A stretch of DNA of 64,000 nucleotides from Streptomyces platensis. GTDB taxonomy: Bacteria; Actinomycetota; Actinomycetes; Streptomycetales; Streptomycetaceae. The DNA is taken from the NCBI RefSeq assembly GCF_008704855.1, contig NZ_CP023691.1:1674001-1738000 (forward strand), in the 5' to 3' direction. Both the position numbers and the translations under genes were made by a program. Below, piece by piece: positions 11,599-21,241 of this stretch; positions within the stretch are counted from its first letter, which is position 1, and the number at the start of each line of letters is the position of its first letter. The notes under the pieces were generated by a model. It ran no database searches and was not told the origin of the DNA. It saw only the letters and a list, made by a program, of their open reading frames with translations.

Positions 11599-12426
11599 TC
11601 AGCGGGCGGTGAGCGCCGCCTCGCCCGCCGTGCGCATCGCGGCCAGCGGCGCCGGGGAGCGGCCCGTCATCCGCTCCACCTGGAGCACGGCCTGGTGGAC
11701 CAGGAGGTCGAGGCCGCCGACCACGGCGCCGCCGCGGTCGGACCAGGCCGTGGCCAGCGCCGTCGGCCAGGGCTCGTAGAGCACGTCGAAGAGCGTGCCG
11801 GGCCGGTCGGGGACCGCGGCGGCGAGCGCGTCGGTGGTCCCCGCCGGGGTGGTGGCGATGGTCAGCGGCGCCTCGAAGGCCGCGGCGGCGTCCTCCCAGG
11901 CGGCGGTGCGGACCGTGACGCCGAGCCGCTCGCCCCAGCCGCGCATCTCGTCGGCGCGCGCCGCGCTGCGGACATACGCGGTGACCTCGCCGGTGCAGAT
12001 CCGGGAGAGCGCGGCGAGCGCGGAGGAGGCGGTGGCCCCGGCCCCCAGGACCGACGCCCGCTCGACCTGCTCCACCCCGCGCTCACGCAGCGCGGCGAGC
12101 ATGCCGGGGATGTCGGTGTTGTCGCCCACGCTCCGGCCGCCCTCGGTGAAGACCACCGTATTGACGGCCTCAACGGACGCCGCGACCTCACTGACCTCGT
12201 CGAGCAGCGGAATCACCGCGCGCTTGAGCGGCATGGTCAGCGACAGGCCCGCCCACTCGGGGCCGAGCTTCTCCAGAAAACCGGGCAATGCCGCCTCGTC
12301 GACCTCGTAGCGGTCGTACGCCCAGTCCGCCAGCCCCAGTTCCGCATACGCGGCACGGTGCAGCACCGGGGAAAGGGAATGGGCGATCGGGGAGCCGAGT
12401 ACCGCAGCCCGACGGGTGGTGCTCAT
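11599..12426 (-). CDS. aroE: Shikimate dehydrogenase
   Basis: Reduces 3-dehydroshikimate to shikimate with NADPH. The 275-residue protein begins MSTTRRAAVLGSPIAHSLSP, the conserved shikimate-binding SPIxHSxSP segment. It contains SLTMPLKRAV with the catalytic lysine, NTDIPGML, and the nucleotide-binding turn VLGAGATASSALAAL. This turn reads GAGATA rather than GAGGAA, a common actinobacterial variant. The ATG overlaps the mltG stop by one base (TAATG), so translation is probably coupled. Confidence 0.94.
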   Translation of the reverse strand: MSTTRRAAVLGSPIAHSLSPVLHRAAYAELGLADWAYDRYEVDEAALPGFLEKLGPEWAGLSLTMPLKRAVIPLLDEVSEVAASVEAVNTVVFTEGGRSVGDNTDIPGMLAALRERGVEQVERASVLGAGATASSALAALSRICTGEVTAYVRSAARADEMRGWGERLGVTVRTAAWEDAAAAFEAPLTIATTPAGTTDALAAAVPDRPGTLFDVLYEPWPTALATAWSDRGGAVVGGLDLLVHQAVLQVERMTGRSPAPLAAMRTAGEAALTAR

Positions 12427-14105
12427 TACTTGGCTTTCTCTTGTTCCTTGAGGTAAATACGGCGGTTGCGTTCGTGCTCTTCGTTCGTCTCCGCGAACAG
12501 CGTCTTTTCCGGATTGATCGAGACGAAGTAGTACCAGTTGCCCTTGGTCGGGTGGATCGCCGACTTCAGCGCCTCTTCACCGGGGTTGCCGATCGGCCCC
12601 GGCGGCAGTCCCTTGAACTTGTAGGTGTTGTAGGGGTCGTTGAAGTTCCGCAGATTGTCGACGGAGCCGGTGTCGAGGGTGCTCTTGGACCGGGCGTAGT
12701 TCACCGTCGAGTCGAAATCGAGCAGACCGTAGGTCTCGGTGTTGTTCGGCTTGAGACGGTTGTAGACGACCCGTGCGACCCGGTCGAAGTCATGCTTGTA
12801 CTTACCCTCGGCCTGCGTGAGGCTGGCGACGGTGAGCAGCTGCATCGGCGAATCGAGGTGCAGCTTCTGCGCATTCCGCTCCAGGTCGTACTTCGCATAG
12901 ACCTGATTCGCCCGCGCCACCATCTGCTTCAGGACCGCCGCCGGCTTCGTGTTCTCCCCCACGCTGTACGTCGACGGATAGAGGAACCCCTCCAGCGGGT
13001 CCTTTATCTTCGCGGAGTCGTTGGCCCACGAGGGCAGGCCGAGGCTCTTGGACTCGGTCTTGGCGATGCCCTTGGTCGTGCCGGTCTTAAGGTGGAGCTT
13101 TTTGTCGATGAGTTTGTAGACGTCGCCGGAGCGCAGCCCTTCACGGATCGTGAGGCCGTTGCGGCTCTTGGGGTCCACCATCAGCTCGACGGCCGAGGCC
13201 GCGGACATGTGCTTGCGCAGGGAATAGGTCCCCGGCTGAAGGATTTTGTCCTTCTTGCTGTCAACGGCCGCCTCGGAGAACGCGTCGGCGCTCTTGACCA
13301 CGCCTGCCTTCTTGAGGGCCAGACCCATCTGAAGGATCGTGGAATTCTCCGGGACGTCGACCTGGACCTCGCCGGTTCCTTCGCCCTCGTAGTCGGGGGC
13401 CGAACCGAAGTGGCTCATGATGAAGTCATAGCCGAAATAGCCGACGACGCCGACGGCTCCGGCGAAGAACAGCGTGACGACCAGGCAGGTCCGGCCGCTG
13501 TGCCGTTTGTTCTTCTTGTTCTTCTTGCCGCGGCGGTCGCGGCCGCCACGGCCCTCCTCGCGCGGGTCGTGGTCGTCGCGGTCGTCGTCATCGCCGTGGT
13601 CCGCGAAGAACGCGTGCTCCGGCTCCGGCTCGCGCGGCTCCGGCTCGGCCCGCCAGTCGTCGCCGGCCCCGGTGCCCTCGTCGTAGTAGGGCTCCCGCTG
13701 CTGGGGATGCGGCGACTGCTGGTACTGCTGTTGCTGCTGCATCCCCTGCTGGGGCTGCTGGGCCTGCATCCCCTGCTGCTGCGGGTGCTGGGGCTGCGGC
13801 GGATAGGCCTCGGGAGCGGCGTAGTAGTCGGGGTTCGCCCCGCCGTACGGGTCGGCCGGTGGCTGCTGCCCGTAGGGGTCGTACGCATCGTAGGGGTCGT
13901 AGGGGACCTGCCCGCCCTGCGTCCCGTCCCAGCCGCCGTTGTAGTGCTGCTGGGCATACGGGTCGGCCTGCTGCTGGGGGTACCGGTGGGCCTGCTGCCC
14001 GTCCCACTGAGGCTGCTGGTCCTGGCCTCTGGAGGAACCGTCTCCGTAGAGCGGGTCCTCGGGATGCCACGGTTCGGAGCCGTAGCCCCGGCCATACTCG
14101 GTCAT
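12426..14105 (-). CDS. mltG: Endolytic murein transglycosylase MltG with glutamine-rich cytoplasmic tail
   Basis: MltG cleaves nascent peptidoglycan strands and is thought to release or terminate growing glycans at the membrane. The 559 residues have three parts: a disordered tail of about 200 residues rich in Gln, Pro, Tyr and Gly, with runs of up to five Gln; a single membrane span (CLVVTLFFAGAVGVVGYFGY) after a Lys/Arg cluster; and the extracellular YceG domain. The catalytic glutamate is in LTQAEGKYKHDF, with DFDSTVNYA and GPIGNPGEEALKSA following. I chose the ATG before TEYGRGYG, preceded by AGGGG; the frame is open 26 codons further. The gene lies between ruvX and aroE, a conserved order. 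Confidence 0.93.
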   Translation of the reverse strand: MTEYGRGYGSEPWHPEDPLYGDGSSRGQDQQPQWDGQQAHRYPQQQADPYAQQHYNGGWDGTQGGQVPYDPYDAYDPYGQQPPADPYGGANPDYYAAPEAYPPQPQHPQQQGMQAQQPQQGMQQQQQYQQSPHPQQREPYYDEGTGAGDDWRAEPEPREPEPEHAFFADHGDDDDRDDHDPREEGRGGRDRRGKKNKKNKRHSGRTCLVVTLFFAGAVGVVGYFGYDFIMSHFGSAPDYEGEGTGEVQVDVPENSTILQMGLALKKAGVVKSADAFSEAAVDSKKDKILQPGTYSLRKHMSAASAVELMVDPKSRNGLTIREGLRSGDVYKLIDKKLHLKTGTTKGIAKTESKSLGLPSWANDSAKIKDPLEGFLYPSTYSVGENTKPAAVLKQMVARANQVYAKYDLERNAQKLHLDSPMQLLTVASLTQAEGKYKHDFDRVARVVYNRLKPNNTETYGLLDFDSTVNYARSKSTLDTGSVDNLRNFNDPYNTYKFKGLPPGPIGNPGEEALKSAIHPTKGNWYYFVSINPEKTLFAETNEEHERNRRIYLKEQEKAK

Positions 14106-14233
14106 CGATCCCCTAGAGCCGAGAGGCGGTGCACTCCGGCCCGGCAGTGCGCTTGCTGTAACCCGGTCCGCCTCTACTTGCACGCGCGGCTGTTCGAACG
14201 CCGCACATCGCGCGGAACGTTACCGTACCGCGA

Positions 14234-14707
14234 TCAGATGACCACTTCGACGCTCTCGCCCGGAGGTTCCCCGGAGACACGTTCGGTCTCCAGCGCGCTC
14301 TGCAGGATCACCACCGCGGCGGCCTGGTCGACCACCGAGCGGCCCTTCTTGCTCCGGACCCCGGAGGCCCGCAGCCCCTGGGTGGCGGTGACCGTCGACA
14401 TCCGCTCGTCGACCAGCCGGACCCCTACGGGGGCGATGTTCCGGGCCATCTCCTGGGCGAAGGCCCGGACCTTGGCCGCGGCCGGCCCCTCTCCCCCATT
14501 GAGGGAGCGGGGCAGGCCGACCACGACTTCGAGGGGCTCGTACTCCTCGACGATCGCCTTGAGCCGACGGTGTGCTGACGGGACGTCACGTCCCGGCACG
14601 GTCTCGACGGGGGTGGCGAGGACCCCGTCGGGGTCGCACGAGGCGACCCCGATACGGGCGTCCCCGACATCCACGGCGATGCGCCGGCCGCGTCGCATCT
14701 CACTCAC
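14234..14707 (-). CDS. ruvX: Holliday junction resolvase-like protein RuvX (YqgF)
   Basis: A small RNase H-fold nuclease, essential in many bacteria and implicated in pre-16S rRNA processing. The 157 residues contain RRGRRIAVDVGDARIGVAS with the first catalytic Asp, VVGLPRSLNGGEG, LVDERMST with the Glu, and DQAAAVVILQ with the final Asp. The GTG start is five bases after the alaS stop; an ATG three codons later is equally possible. The gene sits between alaS and mltG in the usual bacterial order. Confidence 0.93.
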   Translation of the reverse strand: MSEMRRGRRIAVDVGDARIGVASCDPDGVLATPVETVPGRDVPSAHRRLKAIVEEYEPLEVVVGLPRSLNGGEGPAAAKVRAFAQEMARNIAPVGVRLVDERMSTVTATQGLRASGVRSKKGRSVVDQAAAVVILQSALETERVSGEPPGESVEVVI

Positions 14708-14712
14708 GCGCG

Positions 14713-17382
14713 TCAGGCCGCCTCGGCGACGAGGCGCTCGACGGCCTCGATGGCCTCGGGCACCGCGGCGGGGTTCTGACCGCCGCCCTGGGCGACGTCC
14801 GGCTTGCCGCCGCCACCGCCGCCGAGCGTCTTGGCGGCCGTACGGACCAGGTCACCGGCCTTGATGCCGCGCTCGCGGGCGGCCTCGTTGGTGGCGATGA
14901 CCGTCACCGGGCGACCGTTGGCGACCGAGAACAGGGCCACCACGGCGGCATGGTCGCCCTGGATCCGGCCGCGCACGTCGAGGACGAGCTTGCGCAGGTC
15001 GTCGGCGGAGGTGCCGTCCGGGACCTGCCCGGCGGCCAGCGCCACACCGCGCACGTCCTTGGCGCCCTCGGCCAGCCCGGCGGCGGCCTGGAGCACCTTC
15101 TCGGCGCGGAACTTCTCGATCTCCTTCTCGGCGTCCTTCAGCTTGGCCAGGACACCGGAGATCTTCTCGGGCAGCTCCTCGGGGCGGCCCTTGACCAGTT
15201 CGGTGAGCTGGGAGACGACGGTGTGCTCCCGGGCCAGGAACTTGTAGGCGTCCACGCCGACCAGCGCCTCGACCCGGCGCACACCGGAGCCGATGGACGA
15301 CTCGCCGAGCAGCTTCACCAGGCCCAGCTGAGCGGTGTTGTGGACGTGGGTACCGCCGCACAGCTCCTTGGAGAAGTCGCCGATGGTGACGACCCGGACA
15401 CGGTCGCCGTACTTCTCACCGAATTCGGCGATGGCGCCCTGCTTCTTGGCGTCCTCCATGCTCATGACCTCGGCGTGCACATCGAGCTCACGGGCGAGGA
15501 CGTCGTTGATCTTCTGCTCGACGTCGGTCAGCACCGTGCCGGGCACAGCGGCCGGCGAGCCGAAGTCGAAGCGGAAGCGGCCCGGGGAGTTCTCCGAACC
15601 GGCCTGGGCGGCCGTCGGGCCGAGGGCGTCGCGCAGCGCCTGGTGGGTGAGGTGGGTGGCGCTGTGGGCGCGGGCGATGGCGCGGCGGCGGGTGATGTCG
15701 ATGGTGGCGTACGCGGCCGAGCCGAGCACCACCTCGCCGACCTGGACGACGCCCTTGTGGACCGTCACGCCGGGCACCGGCTGCTGGACGTCACGGACCT
15801 CGACGACGGCGCCGGAGTCCAGCTTGATCCGGCCGGTGTCGGCGAGCTGGCCGCCGCCCTCGGCGTAGAAGGGGGTGCGGTCCAGGACGACCTCGACCTC
15901 GTCGCCCTCGTGGGCGGCGGGCGCCGGGGCGCCGTTGACCAGGAGGCCGACGACGGCGGACTCGCCCTCGGTGGCGCTGTAGCCGGTGAACTCCGTGCTG
16001 CCGGACTTGTCGGCGACCTCACGGTAGGCGGACAGGTCGGCGTGGCCGCTCTTCTTGGCCTGGGCGTCGGCCTTGGCGCGGTCCCGCTGTTCCTTCATCA
16101 GGCGGCGGAAGCCGTCCTCGTCCACCGAGAGGCCCTGTTCGGCGGCCATTTCGAGGGTGAGGTCGATCGGGAAGCCCCAGGTGTCGTGGAGCAGGAACGC
16201 CTTCTCGCCGGGCAGGACCGAGGAGCCGGCGGACTTGGTGTCCGTGACGGCGGTGTCGAGGATGTTGGTGCCGGCCTTCAGCGTCTTGACGAAGGCGGCC
16301 TCCTCGGCGAGGGCGACCGTCTCGATGCGGCGGCGGTCCTCCAGCAGCTCCGGGTACTGCTGGCCCATGGTCTTGATGACCACGTCCAGCAGCTCGCCGA
16401 CGACCAGCCCGCTCGCGCCGAGCAGCCGCATGTTGCGGATGGCGCGGCGCATGATGCGGCGCAGGACGTAGCCACGGCCCTCGTTGCCGGGGGTGACGCC
16501 GTCGCCGATGAGCATCGTGGACGTACGGATGTGGTCGGCGACGACGCGGAGCGAGACATCGGTGGCGTCGGAGTCGCCGTAGCGCACCCCGGAGAGCTCG
16601 GTGGCCTTGTCGATGACGACGCGCAGGGTGTCCGTCTCGTACATGTTCGGGACGTCCTGGAGGATCATCGCCAGGCGTTCGAGACCGAGGCCGGTGTCGA
16701 TGTTCTTGCTGGGCAGCTCGCCGAGGATCTCGAAGTCCTCCTTGCTCGTGCCCGCACCCCGCTCGTACTGCATGAAGACCAGGTTCCAGATCTCCACATA
16801 CCGCTCGTCGTTGACGGCCGGGCCGCCCTCGACGCCGAACTCCGGGCCCCGGTCGTAGTTGATCTCGGAGCACGGGCCGCAGGGGCCCGGGACGCCCATG
16901 GACCAGTAGTTCTCCTTCTTGCCCAGGCGCTGGATGCGCTCCTTGGGCACCCCGATGACCTCGTGCCAGAGGCGCTCGGCCTCGTCGTCCTCGAGGTAGA
17001 CGGTGATCCAGAGGCGCTCGGGGTCGAGGCCGTAGCCGCCGTCGGCCTGCGAGCCGGTCAGCAGCTCCCAGGCGTACTTGACGGCGCCTTCCTTGAAGTA
17101 GTCGCCGAAGGAGAAGTTGCCGCACATCTGGAAGAACGTGCCGTGCCGGGTGGTCTTGCCGACCTCTTCGATGTCCGGCGTACGGACGCACTTCTGCACG
17201 CTGGTGGCGCGCGGGGCGGGCGGCTTGACCTCACCGAGGAAGTACGGCTTGAAGGGGACCATGCCCGCGTTGACGAGCAGCAGCGTCGGGTCGTCCGCGA
17301 TGAGCGACGCCGACGGCACGACGGTGTGCCCGCGCTCCTCGAAGAAGCGCAGCCAGCGGCGGCGGATTTCAGCCGACTCCAT
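14713..17382 (-). CDS. alaS: Alanine--tRNA ligase
   Basis: Charges tRNA-Ala and edits mischarged Ser/Gly. The 889 residues show the complete family layout: N-terminal class II catalytic core ([19 protein letters not shown], motif 2 region [32 protein letters not shown] segment), the tRNA recognition domain, the editing site ARAHSATHL with CGGTHVHNT, and the C-Ala domain with [15 protein letters not shown] near residue 860. The ATG overlaps the stop of the upstream DUF6167-type gene (ATGA). It heads the ruvX-mltG-aro run. Confidence 0.98.
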   Translation of the reverse strand: MESAEIRRRWLRFFEERGHTVVPSASLIADDPTLLLVNAGMVPFKPYFLGEVKPPAPRATSVQKCVRTPDIEEVGKTTRHGTFFQMCGNFSFGDYFKEGAVKYAWELLTGSQADGGYGLDPERLWITVYLEDDEAERLWHEVIGVPKERIQRLGKKENYWSMGVPGPCGPCSEINYDRGPEFGVEGGPAVNDERYVEIWNLVFMQYERGAGTSKEDFEILGELPSKNIDTGLGLERLAMILQDVPNMYETDTLRVVIDKATELSGVRYGDSDATDVSLRVVADHIRTSTMLIGDGVTPGNEGRGYVLRRIMRRAIRNMRLLGASGLVVGELLDVVIKTMGQQYPELLEDRRRIETVALAEEAAFVKTLKAGTNILDTAVTDTKSAGSSVLPGEKAFLLHDTWGFPIDLTLEMAAEQGLSVDEDGFRRLMKEQRDRAKADAQAKKSGHADLSAYREVADKSGSTEFTGYSATEGESAVVGLLVNGAPAPAAHEGDEVEVVLDRTPFYAEGGGQLADTGRIKLDSGAVVEVRDVQQPVPGVTVHKGVVQVGEVVLGSAAYATIDITRRRAIARAHSATHLTHQALRDALGPTAAQAGSENSPGRFRFDFGSPAAVPGTVLTDVEQKINDVLARELDVHAEVMSMEDAKKQGAIAEFGEKYGDRVRVVTIGDFSKELCGGTHVHNTAQLGLVKLLGESSIGSGVRRVEALVGVDAYKFLAREHTVVSQLTELVKGRPEELPEKISGVLAKLKDAEKEIEKFRAEKVLQAAAGLAEGAKDVRGVALAAGQVPDGTSADDLRKLVLDVRGRIQGDHAAVVALFSVANGRPVTVIATNEAARERGIKAGDLVRTAAKTLGGGGGGKPDVAQGGGQNPAAVPEAIEAVERLVAEAA

Positions 17383-17726
17383 CAGTGGTCCTCTTTTCCA
17401 GTCGGTCCGGTCAGACCGGTAGGTCCGGTTGTTCTCGTGGTTCGGTACTGCGGTTCGAGCACCGCACGGCGCGGTGCCGGCAGCTCGCGCACCCCGTCCG
17501 GCTCGCCGAGCCCCAGGGCGTCGTGCAGCTGTTCTTCACGGTCCGCCATTCCGGTGCGTACGTCCAATGCAAATTGGCGCAGCCGGTGTCCGGTCTCGAC
17601 GGCCTTGTCCGCGGCCTGTGCGGCGAGGCTGTCGGGCTGGAGCTTGCGCAGCTTGCGGTGGACCTTGTTGGTGGCCCACACGCCGGCGGCGGCGCCGGTG
17701 GTGAACCAGAATGCGCGGCGGAACAT
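17382..17726 (-). CDS. Small conserved protein (DUF6167 type)
   Basis: 114 residues beginning [20 protein letters not shown]. The N terminus looks like a short membrane anchor, followed by an amphipathic helical region ([20 protein letters not shown]) and a proline/threonine-rich tail with a [10 protein letters not shown] repeat. It matches what I recall as the DUF6167 family of actinomycetes, next to alaS. The function is unknown. It sits eight bases after the DUF948-type gene and overlaps the alaS start, so all three are co-transcribed. The ATG is the only in-frame start that keeps the hydrophobic N terminus. Confidence 0.8.
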   Translation of the reverse strand: MFRRAFWFTTGAAAGVWATNKVHRKLRKLQPDSLAAQAADKAVETGHRLRQFALDVRTGMADREEQLHDALGLGEPDGVRELPAPRRAVLEPQYRTTRTTGPTGLTGPTGKEDH

Positions 17727-17734
17727 CGCTGTGA

Positions 17735-18169
17735 TCAGTCCTTGGAGCGACGGTTGCGGCGCCCGCCGCGGCGGGCGCCGGGCAGGGTACGGCCGAGGAC
17801 GACGGTGCGCTCCGGCTCCGGTTCGCCCTTCTTGCCGATCGCGCGGCGCACGCCGTAGCCGAACGCCGCCACCTTGACCAGCGGGCCGCCGAAGGCGGAG
17901 GACACGGTCGAGGAGAGCGCGGAGGCGTTGGCGGTGACCTCTTGGACGTCGGCGGCGATGGCATCGACGCGGGCCAGCTGGGTGTGCGCGGAGCGGACCG
18001 TCGCGGAGGCGTCGGCGAGGAGGGGCACGGCCTTCTCGGACACCTCGGCCACCATCTTGGTGGTCGCCTTGAGCGTCTGTGCGAGCCTCACCAGCACGAG
18101 GGCGAGGAACGACACAAGGATCGCCCAGAAGACGGCCACGAGGATCCCGGCCACCTCTCCACCGGACAC
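17735..18169 (-). CDS. DUF948-family membrane protein
   Basis: 144 residues with a GTG start. An N-terminal membrane span (VAGILVAVFWAILVSFLALVLV) is followed by a long helical region with regularly spaced hydrophobics (KATTKMVAEVSEKAVPLLAD), typical of the coiled-coil-like DUF948 family. The C terminus is strongly basic (GARRGGRRNRRSKD). The role is unknown; general-stress or envelope functions have been proposed for relatives. It is the first gene of the alaS transcript and lies divergently from the STAND ATPase gene. Confidence 0.85.
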   Translation of the reverse strand: MSGGEVAGILVAVFWAILVSFLALVLVRLAQTLKATTKMVAEVSEKAVPLLADASATVRSAHTQLARVDAIAADVQEVTANASALSSTVSSAFGGPLVKVAAFGYGVRRAIGKKGEPEPERTVVLGRTLPGARRGGRRNRRSKD

Positions 18170-18309
18170 GTTGGCACCACTCTCCGACTGGTTCGGTCTG
18201 CTTCTCGTCCTGCTCGAACGGCAACCTTGACCTTATCGCGCCGTGACTGTCCGTCCGTACCCCGTTCCCGGTCACCACGGGCGACCGCCGGGGGGATCCC
18301 GCGGCGTGA

Positions 18310-18339
18310 TTGTACGGTCCGCATCCTGCCGAGTACGCT
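18310..18339 (+). promoter_or_regulatory. Candidate promoter giving a leaderless mRNA
   Basis: TTGTAC (18310-18315) and TACGCT (18334-18339) are 18 bases apart. The next ATG begins only ten bases after the -10, where transcription would start, and no ribosome-binding site is present. A leaderless transcript is therefore likely. Confidence 0.5.
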
Positions 18340-18348
18340 CCGTGTGCC

Positions 18349-20547
18349 ATGCGACGCCTCACGCGCCCCGGTCCCCTCTCCCGCCCGTCCCCCGAGCGTC
18401 CGCGGGCTCCGGGCAGGCCGGGGAACCTTCCCGCGGAACTCAACCGCTTCATCGGCCGCGACGACGAACTGGCCGCGCTGGCACGGCAGCTGGAATCGGC
18501 CCGGCTGGTGACGCTCACCGGCCTCGGCGGCATCGGGAAGTCACGCCTTGCCCGCCATGGCGCAGCGATCTTGCAGGATCGCTTCTGCGATGGGGTGTGG
18601 CTGGTCGAACTCGCGTCCCTGCGCGAACCGCACCTCCTGGACCACGCCGTCGCCGAGGCACTGGCGCCGGCCGACCACGGCGGCCGCCCGGTGCGCACCG
18701 CGCTCTGCGACCACCTCGCCGACCGTGAACTGCTGCTCGTCCTGGACGGCTACGAGCACCTGGTCGACGCCTGTGCCGAGCTGACCGCGGAGCTGCTGCG
18801 CCGCGCCCCCGGGCTGCGGGTGCTGGCCGCCGGGCGGCGCCCGCTCGGGCTCACCGGCGAGCAGAACATGGCGCTGGCACCGCTGAACACCACCGATGCG
18901 ACCGCCCTGTTCGCCGACCGCGCGGCGGCGGTGCTCGGCGCCTTCACCGTCGACGAGGCCAACGAGGCCGCCGTCACCGAGCTCTGTGCGCGGCTCGACG
19001 GGATTCCGCTCGCGCTGGAGCTGGCCGCCGGGCGGCTGCGCGCGCTCTCCGTCAACCAGGTGCTCCAGCGGCTCGACGACCGCTTCCGGCTGCTGACCGG
19101 CACCGGCCGCGGTGCCCTGCCGCGCCACCAGACGCTGCGTACCGCGATCGGCTGGAGCCATGAGCTGTGTACGCCCGGGGAGCGGCTGCTGTGGGCGCGG
19201 CTGTCGGTCTTCGCCGGGCAGTTCGACCTGGAGGCGGTGGAATACGTCTGCTCAGGACCGGACCTGCCGGCCGACGAACTCCTCGATGTCATCGCGGAGT
19301 TGGTCGCCCAGTCGGTGCTGGTGCGGGAGGAGACCGCGGCCGGGGTGCGCTACCGGATGCTGGACACCGTACGGGCCTACGGCGCGGACTGGCTGGCGGC
19401 GACGCACGACGGCGACCGGCTGCGGCGCCGGCACCGCGACTGGTATCTGGGGCTGGCCACCTGGTGCGAACTGGACTGGTTCAGCTCCCGGCAGGCCGAG
19501 ATCGCGGCCCGGATCGAGGCCGAGCTGCCCAATCTGCGGGTGGCGCTGGAGCAGAGCCTGGAGTGCCCCGCCGATACCCATCTGGGCCAGTATCTGGCGG
19601 GCACCCTGTGGTTCTACTGGGTGGGCTGCGGCCGGCTCTCCGAGGGCCGCCACTGGCTGGACCGGGCCCTGGAGCTGGAGAGCGAGCACGACGACACACG
19701 GCTGAAGGCCCTGTGGGTGGCCGGCTATGTCGCGGTGCTCCAGGGGGACACCATCGGCGCGCTCGGGGCACTACAGGAGTGCCGGGACGAGGCCGAGCGG
19801 ACCGGCAACGCCACCGCGGCCGCGTACGCGCTGCACCGCACCGGCTGTCTCGCCCTGGTCTGCGACGACATGCCGCGCGCCGAGGAGCTGCTGCGCAGGG
19901 CGCTGCGGCGCTACCGGGAGATCGGCGAGCTCAACGGCACCGTGCTGCTGGCGCAGGTCGAGCTGGCGATGGCGGTGGCCTTCCGGGGCGACCCGGCGGA
20001 CGCGGTGCGGCTGTGCGAGGACGTCGTGGAGGTGTGTGCGGACCACGGGGAGCGCTGGACGCGGGCGTACGCCCGGTTCGTGCTGGGGTACGCGGCCTGG
20101 TCGCGGGGCGACGGCGAGCGGGCCCGGACCCTGCTGGAGCAGTCGCTGGCCGTCCATCACGCCTTCCACGACCTGCTGGGCGTGGTGCTGGCGCTCGAAC
20201 TGCTGGCGATGATCACGCTCGGCGAGGGGGATGCGGAGGAGGCGGCGGTGCTCCAGGGCGCCGCGAAACGGATCTGGCCTTCGGTGGGGCTGCCGCTGTT
20301 CGGCTCGCGCCATTTCCGCCGACCGCACGTGCTGTGCGAGGAACAGGCACGGCAGCGGCTGGGGGCCGAGCGCTACGAGCGTGCCCTGCGCAGGGGCGAG
20401 CGCCTCGGCCTGGACGCGGCGGTGGCCCGGGGGCTGCGGACCGAGGGTCCGGCGCCCGCCCGGCCCCGGACGGTGCGGATCGCGCCGCCGGGTACGAGCA
20501 AGCCCGCCGTCTCCCCCTCCGCGAGCGGCGGGGAGACGGCGGGCTGA
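18349..20547 (+). CDS. STAND-type NB-ARC ATPase with TPR-like C terminus, no DNA-binding domain
   Basis: About 732 residues. An N-terminal NB-ARC module has FIGRDDELAALARQL, Walker A GLGGIGKSRL (58-67), Walker B ELLLVLDGYEHLVDAC, and sensor-like RVLAAGRRPLGLTGEQ. A winged-helix region (TLRTAIGWSHELCTPGERLLW) and TPR-like helical repeats follow. It resembles AfsR and large LuxR-type regulators, but I see neither an N-terminal SARP domain nor a C-terminal LuxR helix-turn-helix; it ends in a Pro/Ser tail. It may work as a signal-sensing scaffold with a separate partner. The ATG at 18349 fits a leaderless start; the frame extends 13 codons upstream to a TTG. It converges with rpsD, whose terminator lies inside its last codons. 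Confidence 0.8.
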   Translation: MRRLTRPGPLSRPSPERPRAPGRPGNLPAELNRFIGRDDELAALARQLESARLVTLTGLGGIGKSRLARHGAAILQDRFCDGVWLVELASLREPHLLDHAVAEALAPADHGGRPVRTALCDHLADRELLLVLDGYEHLVDACAELTAELLRRAPGLRVLAAGRRPLGLTGEQNMALAPLNTTDATALFADRAAAVLGAFTVDEANEAAVTELCARLDGIPLALELAAGRLRALSVNQVLQRLDDRFRLLTGTGRGALPRHQTLRTAIGWSHELCTPGERLLWARLSVFAGQFDLEAVEYVCSGPDLPADELLDVIAELVAQSVLVREETAAGVRYRMLDTVRAYGADWLAATHDGDRLRRRHRDWYLGLATWCELDWFSSRQAEIAARIEAELPNLRVALEQSLECPADTHLGQYLAGTLWFYWVGCGRLSEGRHWLDRALELESEHDDTRLKALWVAGYVAVLQGDTIGALGALQECRDEAERTGNATAAAYALHRTGCLALVCDDMPRAEELLRRALRRYREIGELNGTVLLAQVELAMAVAFRGDPADAVRLCEDVVEVCADHGERWTRAYARFVLGYAAWSRGDGERARTLLEQSLAVHHAFHDLLGVVLALELLAMITLGEGDAEEAAVLQGAAKRIWPSVGLPLFGSRHFRRPHVLCEEQARQRLGAERYERALRRGERLGLDAAVARGLRTEGPAPARPRTVRIAPPGTSKPAVSPSASGGETAG
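20501..20545. terminator. Terminator hairpin embedded in the 3' end of the STAND gene
   Basis: Perfect 16-bp inverted repeat, AGCCCGCCGTCTCCCC (20501-20516) and its complement (20530-20545), with a 13-base loop. It lies 29 bases beyond the rpsD stop and ends right at the STAND-gene stop codon, so it probably stops rpsD transcription and also the opposing transcript while encoding the last residues of the STAND protein. Confidence 0.7.
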
Positions 20548-20573
20548 GCGTGGTGCTGCGCCTGCGGTGGTGC

Positions 20574-21185
20574 TTAGCGGGCGTAGTACTCGACGACGAG
20601 CTGCTCGTCGCAGATCACCGGGATCTCCTTGCGGTTCGGGTCCCGGTCGAGACGGAACGCCAGAGCCGGCAGGTTGACCTCGAGGTAGCGCGGGGTCTCA
20701 CCGTCGGTGTCGTAGCCACCCTCGCGGGCGACCTGGAAGGGGTGCTTCTCGCGGCTGCGCTCGCGGACCATCACGACGTCGCCGGGGCGGACGCGGAAGG
20801 ACGGCTTGTCGACCTTGCGGTCGTTCACCGAGATGTGGCCGTGGACGACCATCTGGCGAGCCTGGTAGATGGTGCGGGCGATGCCCGAACGCAGGACGAG
20901 CGCGTCCAGACGGCGCTCAAGCTCGATGATCAGCGCTTCGCCGGTCTTGCCTTCGACCTTCCGAGCGCGGTCGTAGGCACGCGCCATCTGGCGCTCGCTG
21001 ATGTCGTACTGCGCACGCAGGCGCTGCTTCTCGAGCAGACGGACCTTGTAGTCACTGCTCTGCTTGCGGCCACGGCCGTGCTCGCCGGGCGGGTAGGGAC
21101 GGGCCTCGAAGTACTTGACGGCCTTGGGCGTCAGCGCGATGCCGAGCGCGCGGGACTTCTTGACCTTGGGACGCGACTGGTTCAC
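20574..21185 (-). CDS. rpsD: 30S ribosomal protein S4 (zinc-free form)
   Basis: Primary 16S rRNA-binding protein that nucleates small-subunit assembly. The 203 residues contain the S4 domain ([32 protein letters not shown]) and the N-terminal [18 protein letters not shown]. The N-terminal four-cysteine zinc knuckle of many S4 proteins is absent; the only cysteine is in VICDEQ. It is a stand-alone gene, away from the main ribosomal operons. The start is GTG with GGAGG ten bases upstream. It is divergent from the iron-box-controlled DUF2470 gene. Confidence 0.97.
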   Translation of the reverse strand: MNQSRPKVKKSRALGIALTPKAVKYFEARPYPPGEHGRGRKQSSDYKVRLLEKQRLRAQYDISERQMARAYDRARKVEGKTGEALIIELERRLDALVLRSGIARTIYQARQMVVHGHISVNDRKVDKPSFRVRPGDVVMVRERSREKHPFQVAREGGYDTDGETPRYLEVNLPALAFRLDRDPNRKEIPVICDEQLVVEYYAR

Positions 21186-21207
21186 GTGGAACGGACCTCC
21201 GTGTAAG

Positions 21208-21226
21208 TTAGGTGAGGCTTACCTTA
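21208..21226 (+). promoter_or_regulatory. Iron box (DtxR/DmdR/IdeR operator)
   Basis: TTAGGTGAGGCTTACCTTA matches 16 of 19 positions of the DtxR-family consensus TTAGGTTAGGCTAACCTAA, and both half-sites are well kept. It lies 15 bases before the ATG of the DUF2470 gene and about 22 bases before the rpsD start on the other strand. In Streptomyces, DmdR1 represses genes with such boxes when iron is plentiful. Confidence 0.8.
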
Positions 21227-21241
21227 GCGCGAGGAGAACGC

